This document shows positions 52,695-64,000 of a stretch of DNA of 64,000 nucleotides, piece after piece. This DNA comes from Mycteria americana (Eukaryota > Chordata > Aves > Ciconiiformes > Ciconiidae). A model generated the notes under the pieces. That model did not search any database. It was not told the DNA's origin and worked only from the letters and a program-made list of their open reading frames with translations. Made by a program: the position numbers and the translations under genes. Each line of letters begins with the position of its first letter. Within the stretch, counting starts at the first letter, position 1. The stretch lies in the NCBI RefSeq assembly GCF_035582795.1, contig NC_134372.1:39284316-39348315 (forward strand), written 5' to 3'.

Positions 52695-53750
52695 AACAAA
52701 CAAACCAATAACGGACTTAAAGGCTACTTCACATCAAAACAGGGGAAGGAATAAAATGCCCAGTGTGCCCCATATGCTGCATTAAGGAATATGTGACAGA
52801 ACTAGCAGTATGGTTGAACACTGTTGCTACAATTAGCTGTTACTTAATGATGGCTTTTTGCAAGTAGCGGTAACAACTAGTGCTTTTTGGAAGTTACAGA
52901 AAAAATGCACAAAAGAGGATAGCCAGGCAGATGCTCAGTATAGATCACACTGCTCGAGGTCCACCAATGTGTAAAAGCAAGCCCAAGTGAACCCAGAGGT
53001 GAGGAGGAAGAAGAAGATATCCTCAAGAAATCAACACCTGCAGGCAGGAACTTGGGCTGCCAATGTGTCACTGTGACAGCCCCTTCTGGGAAGAGCAGCC
53101 ATAGACTGGGGGATGCTGCAGGAGATGAGAGGGTGAGCTTGACACCAGTTAAGGGGGTACGTAGAGCTAATTTATTGCTGTTTGTTTGTTCTTACAGATT
53201 CTTGGATGCTTACATTGTGTGTTCCTTTGTGCCTGGCAGGCGTATCTTGCTTGTCATGTAACTTTGCAAAAAAGCCACTCCACTACTTGTGTGCCCTGAC
53301 GCATTCCAGATATGCCAAAAATGTGGTCACAGCTGCTAGTGCCCTTGAAAGGAGGAATTCTGAGGGTGCATGCTTTTCACATCAGCAGGTCTTCCCTTTG
53401 CGGGCCCATGGACAATGTTGAGCTAACAGCATGCAGTGAACAGCATAATACTTTGCTATCCCCTCTGTCTCAGTGGGTGTCTGTCCTGCCAGCAGTGCTT
53501 CCTCCCTCCAGCCAGTGAATTGTGAATTCTTTGCCAGGAAGGGTGGAAGAACAGATAATCACACCATAGAATAGTCTGTGAAAACCCTGCAGCCTTGAGA
53601 CTCAGGTCCTGCCAAGAAAGCTGGAAAATTCATATCTGAGACCCTTTAGCTTGAAGAAAGAAACTGGGCACATTTCTGGCTTCTTGGGTGTGATTTAGCC
53701 TCTTGGAATTAGCCTGTATCAGTTAAGTGAAAGAAAAGGAAGTTCCAAAA
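52695..53750. other. Intergenic gap between the esterase and its pseudogene
   Basis: About 1 kb between the remnant of pseudogene exon 5 and the esterase poly(A) signal. I searched it for pseudogene exons 1-4 (for example the HGGG region) and saw none. There is a purine-rich stretch (gaggaggaagaagaaga) near 53,004. Nothing else is recognisable. Confidence 0.55.
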
Positions 53751-53765
53751 AATCAAAAAGCAACA

Positions 53766-53771
53766 TTTATT
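53766..53771 (-). terminator. Probable esterase poly(A) signal AATAAA
   Basis: The minus strand reads AATAAA 559 bases beyond the esterase stop codon and is followed by T-rich sequence. This gives a 3' UTR of nearly 0.6 kb. The assignment is inferred. Confidence 0.55.
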
Positions 53772-54329
53772 TATAAAAGTTTACAAAACAAGAAAACAAG
53801 TAGAGATTTTCTGTCCTCATTTGTGAGAGGTCAAGCCCATCTCCCAGATGTTTTTTGATGGATGTTCTGCTCCCTACAAGCTATTTCCAGTTAAAGAAAG
53901 TGGAAAAAGGCTGTAAGAATGACAACTGACCATTCTCTTCTGAAAGAAGAGGGGAATAAGCATATAACATATTCTGGCACTTATATATTCTGTATAGATG
54001 ATTTCTTACAGATTTCAATATATTTGCCAATTTCCCCCTCATTCCCCATTCTCACAGGAGCATTATTCAGTTTTGATATCCACTGAGTACATACCATGGT
54101 CTTTTTGAGCCTGAAAGATTGTTGTTTTTTTCTGTTTGCTTCATTGAATAGTGATTTTCAGTCCCACAAACATTCCAAATTTCCCTTGATTCTCTCCTTT
54201 CACTGTGATCATGACAACAGATTACATAATAGTGAGTTAGAAGGTGATTATGAAACTCTGCATCCTGACAAACTAATTCTGTTTGACCTTACTTCAGGTT
54301 TTAAAACCAAAGTATGCCCTCCACAACTC

Positions 54330-62932
<8,603 letters not shown>

Positions 62933-62972
62933 TTTGCAAGCTAGTCACATATTCACCTCCTCAGTGTGTTGC

Positions 62973-62980
62973 CTTATATA
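62973..62980 (-). promoter_or_regulatory. TATA box of the esterase promoter
   Basis: The minus strand reads TATATAAG 41 bases upstream of the start codon at 62,932. A usual 25-30 base spacing puts transcription start near 62,945-62,950, giving a very short 5' UTR. The start codon context (caaaATGG) is strong. No CpG island is present, in contrast to the three housekeeping genes. Confidence 0.65.
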
Positions 62981-62984
62981 CTCT

Positions 62985-62996
62985 GTTAAGTTTAAC
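62985..62996. promoter_or_regulatory. Palindromic GTTAA/TTAAC site, HNF1-like
   Basis: GTTAAGTTTAAC lies just upstream of the TATA box. The two half-sites match the hepatic factor HNF1, but the gap is two bases rather than the usual three, so binding is uncertain. It would fit liver expression. Confidence 0.3.
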
Positions 62997-64000
62997 TGTT
63001 GTGCAAGGCGAACACTGATAAGGAAAAGCAATACTCGACCTGTGAGCCAACCGGGCTGCGGGCAGCCAGAGCAACTGCCCTGCCTTGTAAGGCACTCCTG
63101 CGAGGGCAGTGCACGGCAGCTCAGCTCTGTGTGGGAACAGGGAGACCTCCTGCCTCGCAGAGTGGCCCCTCAAGTTTCATACTGGCTCCCTAGCGCTCCT
63201 TATAAATCTTATTCACAAAGCATCAACTATGTGCTTTAAAATGTGTTGAAAACAGTCTTCCATTGCACCAGGAGATCTGTCCTGCTGCTGTAACACTACC
63301 ATCTTGCACAATGAAGTTAGGATTTCCTCACGCTACACAGTGAAGACACCAGGAAGGGAACTACACTTTTACTTCATTACACCTGCTTACTTAATTTTGG
63401 TATTAATATCTCAAGGTAAGGAACACACAATATAGCCACAAAGAGCAAAATCCAAAGCAATACGCCTGAAAAATATGCTTTTGCTGAAGTAAAAGTTGAG
63501 GGATTTTTATTCTCACAAAAGGATGTTTTTTGACAAAAACAATACTAGAAATATCTTAGCTTTTCCTGCAGGGTGGATACTCCACCTGTCACTCAGTCCT
63601 GTGCGTTCAGGGATGTTTGTTTGGTGTCCAACACAATACATGAGTTTTGCAACACTCAAGAGATGATTTCTCAACTTTTGTAGTGTGGGAACAATATTAA
63701 AGGATTTGGGTGGTAACTATACACTTAGTGCCTCTGAAAAATCAGGAGGATTTATGGCTTCTGCATGAACTCACATCTACCATTGGAGCATGATATGAAA
63801 AAGAGGGAAGAGATAGCTGAATAGAAATAAAAGATATTTTCTGCCCAAGTTAACTCAGAGGTTGTGTTAGTTTTATGTAAGCTTTGGGCTCTGCCTTTTC
63901 TTTTTTTTTTTGGCAAGGCTCAGTAGCCCTTGCCCCAGAAAGGCTGCTTTGCAATTTTATATCATGAGAATTCTCAGTTGTCAGAGACAGCATTTCTGTA
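62997..64000. other. Upstream flank of the esterase gene
   Basis: About 1 kb upstream of the esterase promoter. I see no further esterase exon, no repeat that I can name and no RNA gene. A poly(T) run lies at 63,900-63,911. Confidence 0.5.

Overview
This window is vertebrate nuclear DNA, almost certainly avian. It carries multi-exon genes with GT-AG introns, CpG-island promoters and few repeats. A solo long terminal repeat at about 46.04-46.60 kb matches, from memory, a family common in neoavian birds, so the source is probably a neoavian species. Species cannot be fixed from sequence alone. Every gene I can support lies on the minus strand, so transcription runs from high to low coordinates.

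Layout from right to left (transcription order): (1) A complete 14-exon carboxylesterase gene of the CES1 type at 54,330-62,932. It has a signal peptide, an intact Ser-Glu-His triad and a C-terminal HTDL ER-retrieval signal, and sits behind a TATA-box promoter. (2) A decayed carboxylesterase copy at 49,639-52,694. It keeps introns and parts of seven exons but has lost the nucleophile-serine region and carries a frameshift, a stop codon and a missing donor site. (3) PDCD2L, complete in seven exons (42,467-48,842), with its stop codon inside its own AATAAA signal. Its intron 4 holds the solo LTR. (4) UBA2, complete in 17 exons (23,838-41,068, 640 residues), the catalytic subunit of the SUMO E1 enzyme. 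Its intron 7 holds an old CR1/L3-type LINE remnant. (5) The first coding exon of WTIP (11,470-12,949). The rest of that gene lies beyond the left edge, so positions 1-11,469 are WTIP intron 1.

Three CpG islands mark the WTIP, UBA2 and PDCD2L promoters. The carboxylesterase instead has a TATA promoter, as expected of a tissue-restricted enzyme. WTIP, UBA2 and PDCD2L keep the order known from human 19q13.11. Carboxylesterases are on 16q in human, so the window spans a lineage-specific linkage boundary near 49-50 kb.

The genes are not a functional operon: SUMO activation, 40S ribosome assembly, LIM-adaptor signalling and ester hydrolysis are unrelated roles in conserved linkage. I found no undescribed biological system. 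The most useful observations are the carboxylesterase pseudogene, the PDCD2L stop/poly(A) overlap, the 11-copy SPR-S motif array in WTIP, and several unexplained palindromes.
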